DNA of 64,000 nt from Paenirhizobium daejeonense (GCF_014280875.1 NZ_JACLAL010000005.1:372001-436000); one strand, 5' to 3'; positions 52,161-61,137 are shown, numbered from the stretch's first letter. Made by a program: numbers and translations. The notes: generated from the sequence alone by a model not told the origin.

Positions 52161-52349
52161 TTAGAAACCCTCGATACCAAGCTCTGCCAGTGATCCGTCA
52201 TCCATCGGCGGCGGAGTTTCTTCAGTCTGATGCGCCTGCCTGAAGCCGTCGGCGCAGCAGGCAAATTCCCACAACGTCATGTCGTCGACATCGCGTGGCG
52301 AGAAGCCCATGGCGCAACCGGCTGCATAATAGGTAGACCAGCGCGTCAT
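52161..52349 (-). CDS. Tail assembly chaperone, second gene (TAC_6/rcc01693-like), possible frameshift product
   Basis: A 62-residue protein from ATG 52349 (MTRWSTYYAAGCAMGFSPRDV...). The FSPRDVDDMTLWEF segment resembles TAC_6 chaperones. The frame stays open upstream to a GTG at 52424, in the -1 frame relative to the preceding chaperone, so a -1 frameshift fusion is possible. No purine-rich ribosome-binding site precedes 52349. The next gene, the tape measure, starts immediately after its stop. Confidence 0.7.
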   Translation of the reverse strand: MTRWSTYYAAGCAMGFSPRDVDDMTLWEFACCADGFRQAHQTEETPPPMDDGSLAELGIEGF

Positions 52350-52366
52350 GCCGTTCGGGAGCGGAG

Positions 52367-52717
52367 TTAGCCCTCGCTGGCCTTCCCCGCCGCCAGCTCC
52401 CCCGGCTGGTCTGGCGTCTCCCACATGATGAAGCGCCGGAGAATATCTGCCGCTGGAACCGCGAGGGCGTATGGGCTGGAAACTTCCAGTGCAGCCTCTA
52501 ACGTTTTCTGAGCGTCACGCTCCGCCATTCCGCCGCCGATCAGCCCCAGGCGAATGACCCCGATGACGTCATCGATCTTGAATTGGGACGACAGCAGACG
52601 CATCAGAACAACGGCAACGCCAGCATCACTGCGCTGCTCTATAGCGCGCAACTCACCGATGCCGAGGCGGAAAGGGTGCTCCCCTCCCGCCCATACGATC
52701 TGCTCGGCGCCACGCAT
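52367..52717 (-). CDS. Tail assembly chaperone, first gene (GTA_gp10-like)
   Basis: A 116-residue acidic protein. EHPFRLGIGELRAIEQRSDAG followed by SQFKIDDVIGVIRLGLIGGG fits the GTA gp10-like/TAC_11 chaperone family that coats the tape measure during tail assembly. The start shares one base with the tail tube stop. The stop at 52367-52369 is 17 bp before the second chaperone ATG. Confidence 0.75.
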   Translation of the reverse strand: MRGAEQIVWAGGEHPFRLGIGELRAIEQRSDAGVAVVLMRLLSSQFKIDDVIGVIRLGLIGGGMAERDAQKTLEAALEVSSPYALAVPAADILRRFIMWETPDQPGELAAGKASEG

Positions 52718-53166
52718 TAAGCAACCTTCGGAGTGCGGGTCGGAATGCCGTCGAATTCGATCGAGAGTTCAGCAGTCACCTTCGTACCGCGTTCGGCCTG
52801 ATTATTGATCGAGACGAGGTAGGCATTGCCCGTTTCGTACTCGGTATCGCCGACGGCGGCCTTCACGTGATGAATGCGAATGCTCTTGGTCGCTCCCGAT
52901 TCCCACCAATCAAGCAGGATTTCGTGGCTCTGGGACGCCCATACGCCAGAGGCGGAAATCGTTGCCTCAGACGACTGAACCGCGCGCTCTACAGCGGCAG
53001 GCCTGGACTCGTCGTCGCAATCCGGAACCTCAGACGTTGACATGTTGTGCTGGCGGTTGATGCCTCGGGATGTAAGGCCACAGATGCGGGAGTAGACACC
53101 CGAACCGGTAGTTACCTCAACCTCAAGGACCATCTGATGAAAGCTTGCGGTATCCGCGCGTGCCAT
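52717..53166 (-). CDS. Major tail tube protein (TP901-1-like)
   Basis: A 149-residue, beta-rich protein (MARADTASFHQMVLEVEVTTGS...). The ribosome-binding/start region tggagaccagtatgg is almost identical to that of the capsid gene. The internal ISASGVWASQSHEILLDWWESGATKSIRIHHV and AYLVSINNQAERGTKVTAELSIEFDG segments are typical tail-tube strands. It lies between the tail-completion genes and the chaperones, as usual in siphoviruses. Confidence 0.8.
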   Translation of the reverse strand: MARADTASFHQMVLEVEVTTGSGVYSRICGLTSRGINRQHNMSTSEVPDCDDESRPAAVERAVQSSEATISASGVWASQSHEILLDWWESGATKSIRIHHVKAAVGDTEYETGNAYLVSINNQAERGTKVTAELSIEFDGIPTRTPKVA

Positions 53167-53236
53167 ACTGGTCTCCAAACGAAAAGAGCCCGCGCGTGCG
53201 AGCTCTACGTGGTGGTGTGGTGGTGTTTGGTGTGGG

Positions 53237-53422
53237 CTACGCGCCCTGCTTTTTCTTTCGGCGCCCTGGTGACGGCGCACGGACGGCCCGGCCTGTCGAG
53301 ACCGCGTAGTCTATGAAGTCATGAGGAAACTGCTGCGGCTCTGGCTTGGGAAGAGCGCGAAAGCCGAACCTGCACTTCGGCCTGCTCCAATTCACCTCTT
53401 GGTGAAACACGGCCCACGCCAT
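53237..53422 (-). CDS. Small tail-region protein, 61 aa
   Basis: A 61-residue basic protein (MAWAVFHQEVNWSRPKCRFGFRALPKPEPQQFPHDFIDYAVSTGRA...). The pattern, a strand, a proline-rich loop and a C-terminal helix ending in lysines, is frequent in small phage proteins beside the tail terminator. Its start shares one base with the upstream stop. Confidence 0.65.
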   Translation of the reverse strand: MAWAVFHQEVNWSRPKCRFGFRALPKPEPQQFPHDFIDYAVSTGRAVRAPSPGRRKKKQGA

Positions 53423-53838
53423 TACTCGGCTTCCTCAATGTCGGCCGTAACGTTGACCACTCCATGAGTGATGAGAGGATCCGAGTCGGGAAAGACACGC
53501 CTGAAATCAACTCGCAATTCAACGAGTGCATTTTCGCCGAGCTCAAGTTCCTGCAAATGCAGCGCGCGGCAGACAAGGTCCACAATTCGCTTCGCCTCGA
53601 CCTGGCCGACTGCGACACTCCAGACATCGACCTGAAACGAGTGCAGCCCCGACGAGATGCAGTCGGCACCGTTTTCCAGCACATCAGATGAGCCGAAACT
53701 GAGGTATGCTGTTTTCCCCTTGAACGGATCGGCCGGTACTCTGTCGTAAACGCCGCCGATAAGCGCCGAGATGTCTGAATTTGTGCGCAATGTGTCATAG
53801 AGCAGCTTTTGCAGCTCAGCCTGCGGACCATTAGCCAT
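53422..53838 (-). CDS. Tail terminator/completion protein (DUF3168)
   Basis: A 138-residue protein with the DUF3168 layout: helix 1 ELQKLLYDTLRTNSDISALIGG, then VYDRVPADPFKGKTAYLSFG and HSFQVDVWSVAVGQVEAKRIVDLV. It caps the tail tube at the head end. Overlaps with the neighbours are one base on each side (TAATG). Confidence 0.83.
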   Translation of the reverse strand: MANGPQAELQKLLYDTLRTNSDISALIGGVYDRVPADPFKGKTAYLSFGSSDVLENGADCISSGLHSFQVDVWSVAVGQVEAKRIVDLVCRALHLQELELGENALVELRVDFRRVFPDSDPLITHGVVNVTADIEEAE

Positions 53839-54329
53839 TAGTCAGCCTCGCTGGCCGCTGGCGGCCCCTGAAACTTGATTGCCTTGCGTGTCTCGCGTTT
53901 GATCCGAGATTGTACTCGCTTGCGTAGCGCTCGATACGAAGGGAAGAAAAACGGTTGAGCCCTACTGCCTGGGTGCCCGTGAGCATCGCCCTTGAAACTC
54001 TTGTTGCCGCCGCCCTTGGCTACGTTATGCGGTGCGGTTCCGAATTCAAGCCAAGCCGCGTAGTAGGCTTTCTCGTTGCCAGCATAGACGGTGATCCTGA
54101 GCCCGCGGCTGTCTGGATCTGACTGCGCAATAACCTTGGCACCGGCTGGAGCATTACCCCATGTCCATCCAATACTGTCGCGGAGATCGCCGCTATCCAC
54201 CGGCACGAGGCGCCGCATCATGTCGACCAGCTCCTGAGCGCCAGTCTCCATGGCCTTCTTTGCTGCGTTCTCAATGCGCTTCGGAATTGCTGCGACTTTT
54301 TTGTTGAGTTCCGCAACGCCCTGAACCAA
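53838..54329 (-). CDS. HK97 gp10-like head-tail joining protein
   Basis: A 163-residue basic protein: MVQGVAELNKKVAAIPKRIENAAKKAMETG, then LVPVDSGDLRDSIGW, and a YYAAWLEFGTAPH motif, all typical of the HK97 gp10 family. It joins the tail terminator to the head connector. Confidence 0.85.
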   Translation of the reverse strand: MVQGVAELNKKVAAIPKRIENAAKKAMETGAQELVDMMRRLVPVDSGDLRDSIGWTWGNAPAGAKVIAQSDPDSRGLRITVYAGNEKAYYAAWLEFGTAPHNVAKGGGNKSFKGDAHGHPGSRAQPFFFPSYRALRKRVQSRIKRETRKAIKFQGPPAASEAD

Positions 54330-54340
54330 TCGTCACCGCC

Positions 54341-54676
54341 CTACGGCACGACGCCGCGTTCGCAGAGGAAATCAATCCACTTGCCGTCTGTTGACGCCGT
54401 CACGTCCTTGACGGCAAACTCCGCGCCGGCGCGAGCATCTGTGATCCGCCAATCTGCGGTCACACGCCTTGTTCTCGAAGAGGATCGCACACGGATTATT
54501 TGCGGGTGGCGGTTTTCAAGGCGAGCCGCAATGACCGATTCCCCGCCGCGTAAGTGGGTGTACTCAGCGGCATCCTGAAACTGCTCGACCCAACCAGCCA
54601 CGGTGTTACCGTAGCCGTCATCCTGCTCGTTACGAACTGCGAAGGAGACGCGCTCTTTCAGCGATCCAGCGGGCAT
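54341..54676 (-). CDS. Head closure / head-tail adaptor protein
   Basis: A 111-residue protein: MPAGSLKERVSFAVRNEQDDGYGNTVAGW, then AEYTHLRGGESVIAARLENRHPQIIRVR. This is the phage_H_T_join type (SPP1 gp16-like) that seals the portal. It shares one base with the next upstream gene. Confidence 0.82.
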   Translation of the reverse strand: MPAGSLKERVSFAVRNEQDDGYGNTVAGWVEQFQDAAEYTHLRGGESVIAARLENRHPQIIRVRSSSRTRRVTADWRITDARAGAEFAVKDVTASTDGKWIDFLCERGVVP

Positions 54677-55101
54677 TAAGCGCTCGCAACGCCGCTATAC
54701 TGGATGTCGACATTAAGAACGGACGTCGATGTGGCAAGACCAACCAGAGTAAAGTAGTCACCACCGGTAATGTCTGTGACGGGGCACAGCTTTCCCGGGG
54801 TGTCGCTGAGGTAGTAGGCGGTGCCAGCCGTGAGCACTGCGCCGACCGTGACCGGCCCGCCCGTTAGCACAACGATAGGCTGATTCAATGCAGCGGAGTT
54901 TAGCGCGATACCTATGTTTGCTGTCTGGCCACGCGCTTCTGCTGCTGCGGCATCGCTATCGCCGAGAAGCCACTTTCCTGTGGTTGCGGTATCCAGATAA
55001 ACGACGTCACCGGCGTCAATGTCTACGCCTGCCGTTCCGGTCTTGGTGTTCGCGCCGGATCCCGCGACCACATTGGCCGCAGTGATTGTAATATCTGCCA
55101 T
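54676..55101 (-). CDS. Capsid-decoration-like / hypothetical head protein, 141 aa
   Basis: A 141-residue protein rich in Ala, Gly, Thr and beta-strands (MADITITAANVVAGSGANTKTGTAGVDIDAGDVVYLD...). The DAGDVVYLD and AGTAYYLSDTPGKLCPV segments resemble phage DUF2190-type or decoration proteins. It lies between connector genes. Function inferred. Confidence 0.65.
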   Translation of the reverse strand: MADITITAANVVAGSGANTKTGTAGVDIDAGDVVYLDTATTGKWLLGDSDAAAAEARGQTANIGIALNSAALNQPIVVLTGGPVTVGAVLTAGTAYYLSDTPGKLCPVTDITGGDYFTLVGLATSTSVLNVDIQYSGVASA

Positions 55102-55119
55102 GGGTGGTCCTTTCGCAGC

Positions 55120-55674
55120 CTATGCGCCGCGTCTATAGTTGCAAAGCAGCGCATCGAGCGCCGTCCAAGCTGGCAATGCGGTGTTCTCGCGGCTCTCGTA
55201 GGCCTCGGCTATCCACAACAGCATCGCGTGCCGGATTGCCGGGGGAAGAGATTCATAGCCAACAGTTGCGGTCAGCTTGATACGGGAGCCGTGACGCGCA
55301 ATCGGCCACTGCTTGCCGTAAGCCGGCAAGATTGAAGCTTCGAGGCCATCTAGGCGTGGCTCAAAGTCTACGACGTCAACCGTAGCGTCCGTCCCATCAG
55401 TGGAAACATACTCGATCGATACGATCGATTGTACGGGCGCGACCGGCAATCGCCTGAAATCACAGAACGTATCGCATTTCACTTCGATCGTCTGAGTTGC
55501 CATGGGCGTATTGCAATATCGTTCGACATAGTCCCGTGCCGCTACAATGAGGGCAGCGAAGAGCCCGTCATCATCGTCGTGCAAGACCACGCAATGACGC
55601 TTCGCATCGGCGACTGAAATAGGCTCACTCGGAGCCTGTGTCACCTTCGGCGGATACCACATTTGGTTTACCAT
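55120..55674 (-). CDS. Head-tail connector protein (gp6-like)
   Basis: A 184-residue protein: EPISVADAKRHCVVLHDDDDGLFAALIVAARDYVERYCNTPM is the helical N-terminus of gp6/gp15-type connectors, and RHAMLLWIAEAYESRENT follows near the C-terminus. It forms a ring under the portal. The start at 55674 overlaps the upstream gene by 50 bp; an ATG at 55662 is possible. Confidence 0.82.
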   Translation of the reverse strand: MVNQMWYPPKVTQAPSEPISVADAKRHCVVLHDDDDGLFAALIVAARDYVERYCNTPMATQTIEVKCDTFCDFRRLPVAPVQSIVSIEYVSTDGTDATVDVVDFEPRLDGLEASILPAYGKQWPIARHGSRIKLTATVGYESLPPAIRHAMLLWIAEAYESRENTALPAWTALDALLCNYRRGA

Positions 55675-55834
55675 TCTTGCGAGCCGGTGTAGTCACTGGA
55701 GCATTCTCTTCGGCCTTAAAGGCGAATCCGGCTTCGATAAGTCGTTCCGCCTCAGCGTCGTCGAACTCGTGTTCATCGCCAGGCGCCAAGTTGAGTTCCG
55801 GACCAGAAAGTCCGGCAGTCATTTTCAAAAGCAT
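55625..55834 (-). CDS. Small acidic head-region protein, 69 aa
   Basis: A 69-residue protein with a good ggaggcgac ribosome-binding site. The core GPELNLAPGDEHEFDDAEAERLIEAGFAFKAEE resembles a short fold common in small phage proteins next to capsid genes; the C-terminus is disordered. Function unknown. Confidence 0.65.
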   Translation of the reverse strand: MLLKMTAGLSGPELNLAPGDEHEFDDAEAERLIEAGFAFKAEENAPVTTPARKNGKPNVVSAEGDTGSE

Positions 55835-55852
55835 GTCGCCTCCAAACGAGAG

Positions 55853-55876
55853 GCGGGCCAGCCGAAGCCGACCCGC
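55853..55876 (-). repeat. UUCG-loop hairpin, copy 1
   Basis: A 24-nt hairpin between the capsid and 69-aa genes (gcgggccagcc gaa gccgacccgc on the plus strand), forming a stem around a TTCG loop on the minus-strand transcript. It matches 21 of 24 bases of another hairpin at 62474-62497. Confidence 0.65.
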
Positions 55877-55883
55877 AGAATGA

Positions 55884-57164
55884 TTAGGCCTGCTTCAGGT
55901 GCTTGATAGCCGCGGCGTCAGCCAGTTCACCGTCAAAGCGGATGTAACCAGCTATACCAAGGTTCGGCCAGAAGCGCTCGCGCATGACACCGATCACCGG
56001 AGAGCCGACCTTGCGGACGAAGTACTTGCCGAAGTCACCAAACAGCACCGACTTGTTGCCAGTCGCGATCGAGGCAACCGCCTGGTTGATCGTGTAGCGG
56101 TAGCTGAGCAGCGTGCCGGGCTGGCCCTTCGTGACGTCGCCCATCTGCCAGAGGTAGTTTCCCTGACCGTCCTTCAGCTTGCGGATTGCAGCAAGCGTGG
56201 TGTCGTTGAACTGGAACCCGACCTTCGGCGCAGTCCGGTAAGCCGGATCCACGGAGTGAACGAGATCGATCAGTTCATCAGAAGCGACCGCGGTCGCCGA
56301 CGCAGCGGTCTTGCCGAGCGAGGAGGCCGTGGCGACACCGTTCGGCGCCGAGGTGCCGGTTCCGGTCGTCAGCTGCGCATTGGCAATACGACCAAGTCGC
56401 TCACCGAGTAGCGAGCCAAGCAGCGCCTCCATGTTGAAGATGCTGTCCTGAGCGAGTTCGAATGAGAACTTGATGAACTTCGTGTCGAAGACATAGGCTT
56501 CAAGCTGCTTCTGACCGAAGACGGCATCAACGGAGCCATCGTCAACAAGGTCTGCGCCCTGAGTATGAGCGAAGCCAGTGCCGGAAGTATCATCGATCGT
56601 CGGAAGCTGGATAACTGCGCCGGAGGTCGTGTTGATCTGAGTGGTGACAGCCTCGTCATACATCGGACCCCAAGCCTTCATGGACTTGATGATCTCGTTG
56701 GCGAGTTCTGTAGGAACCGTATAACCGCCAGCCGCGCCGGTTGCGGAGGACTGGGCACGGTATTCGTCGGCGGCCTGAACGCCAGCCTTGAGAACGGCTC
56801 GTTCTTCGGGCTCCAGTGCTGCCAGGTCTGCGCCAGACGCGATGAACTTGAAGAAGACGGAGCGATAGGTCAGTCCATCGCCACCGGACTCACTGCCTGC
56901 GGCGCGGCCTTCGGATTCCGAACCCGGGCGCCGGCGCGCGCGTTCTTCCTCGGTACGCGAAGCAAATCGCGCTTCGATTTCTGCCATCCGTTCTTCGCGC
57001 TCGATGTCCTTTTCGATCTTGTCGAATTCGGCCATGATCGCATCGTGACGCGCCTCAAGCTCAGCGGAGCGTGATTCATCGGTATTCGCGGTAATCTCGT
57101 TCAGGGCTTCGCGGGCCTGCGTCACAAGACGGCCGCGCTTTTCCTGCAGTTCCCTAAGGGCCAT
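55884..57164 (-). CDS. Major capsid protein, HK97 fold
   Basis: A 426-residue protein. Residues 1-~95 (MALRELQEKRGRLVTQARE..., many Glu/Arg) form the scaffolding delta domain cut off by the protease. The rest is a typical HK97 fold: TGAAGGYTVPTELANEIIKSM, QLEAYVFDTKFIKFSFELAQDS, and GFQFNDTTLAAIRKLKDGQGNYLW. The start at 57164 has tggagaccagcatgg; an in-frame ATG 33 bp upstream is less likely. Confidence 0.92.
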   Translation of the reverse strand: MALRELQEKRGRLVTQAREALNEITANTDESRSAELEARHDAIMAEFDKIEKDIEREERMAEIEARFASRTEEERARRRPGSESEGRAAGSESGGDGLTYRSVFFKFIASGADLAALEPEERAVLKAGVQAADEYRAQSSATGAAGGYTVPTELANEIIKSMKAWGPMYDEAVTTQINTTSGAVIQLPTIDDTSGTGFAHTQGADLVDDGSVDAVFGQKQLEAYVFDTKFIKFSFELAQDSIFNMEALLGSLLGERLGRIANAQLTTGTGTSAPNGVATASSLGKTAASATAVASDELIDLVHSVDPAYRTAPKVGFQFNDTTLAAIRKLKDGQGNYLWQMGDVTKGQPGTLLSYRYTINQAVASIATGNKSVLFGDFGKYFVRKVGSPVIGVMRERFWPNLGIAGYIRFDGELADAAAIKHLKQA

Positions 57165-57257
57165 GCTGGTCTCCAGTTGGATATGTTTTGGTAACAAATG
57201 GCAGGACGTTTGTCCGGCCCTCCGGCCAAGCCGGGTGACGACAGCCGTTGCGGCTGC

Positions 57258-57890
57258 TTAGGAGGCGTCCTGCCGGATGCCCCGAAACTTCTGTTCGCTG
57301 GCAGCGCGCCGCTCAGCAATACGCCTGGCAGCAGCCGTGGCATTATCGGCCTTGCGCTTTTCTTCGGCCTTCATGGCCTCAACCTCAGCCCGTGCCTCTT
57401 CAAGTGAGCGTTTCCCGAGCGTTGTATCGTCGTACGCAGGTATAGGCGTGGCAGTGACCTCGAATAGTTCGGCCTCAATAATGGTGCGCTTCGGAATCTC
57501 GCCCGTGTCGTCCCATTCCTGCTTGGTGGCACGAAATCCGAACGACATGCCGCTGATGTCGCCACGCTCGACGAGTTCCCATAGGTCGTTGCCGTCTGTA
57601 GTGTTCGGTACGTCGATCTCTACCTTGAGGCCACGATCGTCCTCAACTAGGCGTAGCGTACCGCTCTTGGTACGACCGACCACCCTACCCCAGTCGTGAT
57701 TGACCAGAGCAAGAACGTCAGCCCGGACCGACTTGGCAAAAGCACCAGGCGCGATACGCTCGATGAAGTAATCGCCGATTGTCGTATCGCTGTTCCAGAC
57801 GACAGCATAGCCAGTCAAGGTGCGCTTCTCACTGTCGGCGCGGACCTCCACACCAAGCGATCCGCCACGCTTCTCGATATCTTTAATCAT
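57258..57890 (-). CDS. HK97 family prohead protease
   Basis: A 210-residue serine protease: RTLTGYAVVWNSDTTIGDYFIERIAPGAF, catalytic His65 in LVNHDWGRVVG, Ser116 in ISGMSFGF, and EVTATPIPAYDDT. It removes scaffold regions during head maturation. It overlaps the portal gene by 4 bp and is followed by a 93-bp gap with short GC-rich hairpins before the capsid. Confidence 0.92.
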   Translation of the reverse strand: MIKDIEKRGGSLGVEVRADSEKRTLTGYAVVWNSDTTIGDYFIERIAPGAFAKSVRADVLALVNHDWGRVVGRTKSGTLRLVEDDRGLKVEIDVPNTTDGNDLWELVERGDISGMSFGFRATKQEWDDTGEIPKRTIIEAELFEVTATPIPAYDDTTLGKRSLEEARAEVEAMKAEEKRKADNATAAARRIAERRAASEQKFRGIRQDAS

Positions 57891-59182
57891 GCGGCTACCG
57901 CCTCGTCTGCTTGATTGTCGTTGGCAGGCTTCTTGTCCTGCGCTGCCTGATCGGCCACGGGCTGCGGTTGCGATCCTAGTGGGACCGTGGCACCCTGAAT
58001 GTGAAGCTTCTCAGCCTCACCGCCCTTGGCCGGGAGGTTCTCGAGCGCGCGCACCTCATCCGGGGTGCGAATGCCGTTCTGGATCGCGACACCATACCCA
58101 TCCATCCGGCTCTTGAAGTCACCGCGAAGTAGGCCGTCTAGATTGTGTTCGACATACCGTCCGCTGTTCGACCGGCCGAAGAACTTGAGGTTTATTTCAT
58201 CTTCGAGCGCCCTGGCCCATTGGCCGATAAGATGCTTTACGAGATGAAGATCCTGCTGCTCGGCATTACTGAAAGTCGCTCGCGAAAGATCCTGTAGGAA
58301 CACAGGTGGAAGCTGATAAGCTCGCGCTATTTCTTCGATCTGGAAGCGGCGCGCTTCGACCATCTGACCCTTTGCGGGATCAATGCCGACGGGCTGAAGT
58401 TTGTAACCGGCCGGAATTGCAAAGACTGGCTCGCTGGCGTTTTTCGCGCCTTCGACCGATCGCATGATATCAGCTTGAGCGCGCTTTATCGCATCAGCAC
58501 CAGCCGGCAACGGCCCTTCGAGCGAGAGTGGTGGAACACCACCACCGGCAAAGAAATTGCTGCCATAGTCATTCATGGCAATCGCAAGCTGGATAGCCTT
58601 CGATGCCTGATTGATAGGCCCGTAATGCCGAAGGCCACAGCTGCGCCGCATAAACGGCACGTCAATAACGTCGGCCGCGTCGTAGACCTTGCTCTCGTAC
58701 TCGTAAGTGACCTTCATGCCGACGCGTTTAAGCGTGGTCTTGGTTGGATCCATCGGCCAAAGCGCGTCGATGCCTTGCGGCGTTCGCTCAATGTAAGCTA
58801 GACCACGTCCGCCGGTGAACACCTGCTGCCAAAACCACTGCCAAAACGCAAAAGATCCAAGCGTGTCGTTCGGCGCGACATTAACAACCGTCTCAAGACG
58901 ACCGGTGACGCGTTTTGCTCCACCCTTGCCATCCCGATAGGCATGACGAGGAAGGGCGGCCAGCGTGCGAGACAGGAACGATACGGCCGCCCAGACGGCC
59001 GGAACCGTGAGCGCGTTGTCTACGGTAACAGCAGGCAAGTTTGCCGAATTGAGGCCAAAAAACGCGTAGAAGTTCTCGGCACTGACCGGAACCGTCGGGT
59101 TTTCGATCGACCCGCCTGAAGATGCGCGTGTTTCAGCTGGTTTTTCCGCCTTTGTGCGACCTAAGCCAAAGTTCCAAGCCAT
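57887..59182 (-). CDS. Phage portal protein (HK97 family), C-terminus like an SsrA tag
   Basis: A 431-residue portal: TVDNALTVPAVWAAVSFLSRTLAALP, FAFWQWFWQQVFTGGRGLAYIER, and PPVFLQDLSRATFSNAEQQDL. It forms the DNA channel at the capsid vertex. The start at 59182 shares one base with the terminase stop. The last 17 residues are disordered and end ANDNQADEAVAA, strikingly like the Caulobacter SsrA peptide. Confidence 0.92.
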   Translation of the reverse strand: MAWNFGLGRTKAEKPAETRASSGGSIENPTVPVSAENFYAFFGLNSANLPAVTVDNALTVPAVWAAVSFLSRTLAALPRHAYRDGKGGAKRVTGRLETVVNVAPNDTLGSFAFWQWFWQQVFTGGRGLAYIERTPQGIDALWPMDPTKTTLKRVGMKVTYEYESKVYDAADVIDVPFMRRSCGLRHYGPINQASKAIQLAIAMNDYGSNFFAGGGVPPLSLEGPLPAGADAIKRAQADIMRSVEGAKNASEPVFAIPAGYKLQPVGIDPAKGQMVEARRFQIEEIARAYQLPPVFLQDLSRATFSNAEQQDLHLVKHLIGQWARALEDEINLKFFGRSNSGRYVEHNLDGLLRGDFKSRMDGYGVAIQNGIRTPDEVRALENLPAKGGEAEKLHIQGATVPLGSQPQPVADQAAQDKKPANDNQADEAVAA

Positions 59183-61137
59183 TATGCCGCCTTTGTGAGT
59201 GTAAATTCCGGATCGTCCCACGGGCTAGCGACCGGCTTGATCTCGACGAAACCATCAACTGCCGCGCCGATAGCCATAGCGCTGGCCACGGCCGGGTCGA
59301 TGCGTACTGTGCTTTTCTTCTTGGAAAACCACTGATTGCCCATTAGCGGATCGGTCTCGATAGCAACACCCATCAAGGCGCCCAATATTACCGGAGACCG
59401 CCGTATCCGGATGCGTTCCTCAAGAATTAGTTCCTCAAGGGCCGAAACACTGCCTGGCATCCACAGGCCTAGAGGAGCAGGAAGACCGGCAGCCTTTGCT
59501 GCCTCAACCTTCTCATCGTCCGGCTTGGCTCTTTTCTTGCCACCCTGCGGGTGAGCCACCGTCTTGATGTCGACACCGTAGTCGTCAAGCTCGGTTTCGA
59601 ACTTGTCGAACGCATATCGGTCAAACGCCAGAACGCCGATTCCGTGCTCAGTGTTCAGCCGTGCGAAGAGGGCTGCGACGTGGTCATAACGAACACGCTG
59701 GCCTTCCGGCGCATGGATGTAAGGCCACTCTGTTCCGGGATAGAAAGTCTCGTTCCACAACCGATATGGAACGTGATCCTGCTTGGATCGCTCGTCCATC
59801 GTGTCGCGAGGTGTCCAGGCCTCGATCCAAAGATCATAGGTCGGAAGATCCGCCTCAGTTCCGTCCTCACGCGTAATGCGCTTTGTGCCAGTCTCGACGG
59901 TGAATGCTGCTGCCGTCAAATCCTTTGCGCCAGACAGGTCGAGACCAGCCGCAGTGATTTGCTTGCCGGCGTGTTCGACGTACGGGTCGAAGTCGACCAA
60001 TACCTTCTCAAGGATCGGTCGTGGGATCCATGCGGTGTCAGCTTCCGTCCAGACGCAGAAATGCAGTCTGAGAATGCCGTTTCGCTTGGACGGGATATCC
60101 TTGGCCTGATTTACGACACCGGCGAGGTAGTCGTGCTTCAGCGTCACGCCGAAGAGCGGGTTTGCCTTCTGCCAGCATGTCGGATCCGTGAAGGGATCGT
60201 CGTCCTTGTCGAGTGCACAGACGTAAGAGAACGTCGTGTCGTCGACAATCTCACCAACATAAGTGAAATCGTCGTCTGGCGTCTGCGTGCCGGCGGCAAC
60301 TTTCACCGCATGCTGATGTTCATCCCAGCAGATACTGTTCCTGTCAGAACCGCTGTTCGTAATCATGAACAAGAGCGGCTGTCGACGAAACTTGAACCCG
60401 CGCTCGAGCATCTCGATGACCTTGCCATCTGGATGCTCGTGGATCTCATCGCAGAGCGCGATGTATGGCCTTGGCCCGCTATGGGCGCCCTCTCGCGAGA
60501 TTGGCCGGAAGAAGGATCGCTTCTTGAGGTACGAAAGGTTCCAAACCGGATTGCCACCAGACGGCGTCAGCTTTGACTTTAGTGCCGGCGACTGCTCGTA
60601 CATGGCAACCGCATCGCGGAACAGAACGAACGCCTGATCCTTATTCGCCGCAGCGGCGTAGATCTCGGCAGCTGCCTCTCCGTCAGAGGTCAGGCAGTAG
60701 TGCCCGATGCCGGCGGCCAGCGGAGACTTGCCGTTGCCTTTGCCTTCTTCGATGTAGGCCCGTCGGAACCGACGCAGGATAGCGCCGTCGGATTCGACCC
60801 GCTTCCAACCGAAGATGGAGCCAATCTTGAACTGCTGCGAAAGGTGCGGATGGAATGGCCTACCTTCAAACTGGCCACCGTTAAGCCGCAGGACCGCAGG
60901 GAAAAAGCGAAGCACGCGATCAGCGGCATCAGGATCCCAATGGATTCCGCGCGCCGGGCCGTTAATCCGGTCATCGCGATGACGTCGGCAGGCATTACGG
61001 ACATGCGGACCGGCAACGATCTCGCCACGCATGACCTTCTCTGCATACTCGTCAACCGGACCGGTTGGATATGCTGGATTAAAGTGCTTTGGTACGCTAG
61101 TCGAAGAACTCGTCGGCCGGGTCTTTTTCTTCGCCAC
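59182..61137 (-). CDS. Terminase large subunit
   Basis: A 651-residue packaging ATPase-nuclease. The ATPase has Walker A EGKGNGKSP (~131-139) and Walker B YIALCDEIHEH, and the nuclease has AGLDLSGAKDLTA and FDRYAFDKFE acidic residues. The start is GTG 61137, after gggag; the frame upstream, to 61191, overlaps TerS more and is less likely. It pairs with P27-type TerS, so cos-type ends are likely. Confidence 0.92.
   Translation of the reverse strand: MAKKKTRPTSSSTSVPKHFNPAYPTGPVDEYAEKVMRGEIVAGPHVRNACRRHRDDRINGPARGIHWDPDAADRVLRFFPAVLRLNGGQFEGRPFHPHLSQQFKIGSIFGWKRVESDGAILRRFRRAYIEEGKGNGKSPLAAGIGHYCLTSDGEAAAEIYAAAANKDQAFVLFRDAVAMYEQSPALKSKLTPSGGNPVWNLSYLKKRSFFRPISREGAHSGPRPYIALCDEIHEHPDGKVIEMLERGFKFRRQPLLFMITNSGSDRNSICWDEHQHAVKVAAGTQTPDDDFTYVGEIVDDTTFSYVCALDKDDDPFTDPTCWQKANPLFGVTLKHDYLAGVVNQAKDIPSKRNGILRLHFCVWTEADTAWIPRPILEKVLVDFDPYVEHAGKQITAAGLDLSGAKDLTAAAFTVETGTKRITREDGTEADLPTYDLWIEAWTPRDTMDERSKQDHVPYRLWNETFYPGTEWPYIHAPEGQRVRYDHVAALFARLNTEHGIGVLAFDRYAFDKFETELDDYGVDIKTVAHPQGGKKRAKPDDEKVEAAKAAGLPAPLGLWMPGSVSALEELILEERIRIRRSPVILGALMGVAIETDPLMGNQWFSKKKSTVRIDPAVASAMAIGAAVDGFVEIKPVASPWDDPEFTLTKAA

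Noticed and set aside
52367..52424. A canonical -1 slippery heptamer in the chaperone overlap
   Set aside because: ggggag and ggggaag were read in the correct frame, but neither fits X-XXY-YYZ; frameshifting is listed only as a possibility.
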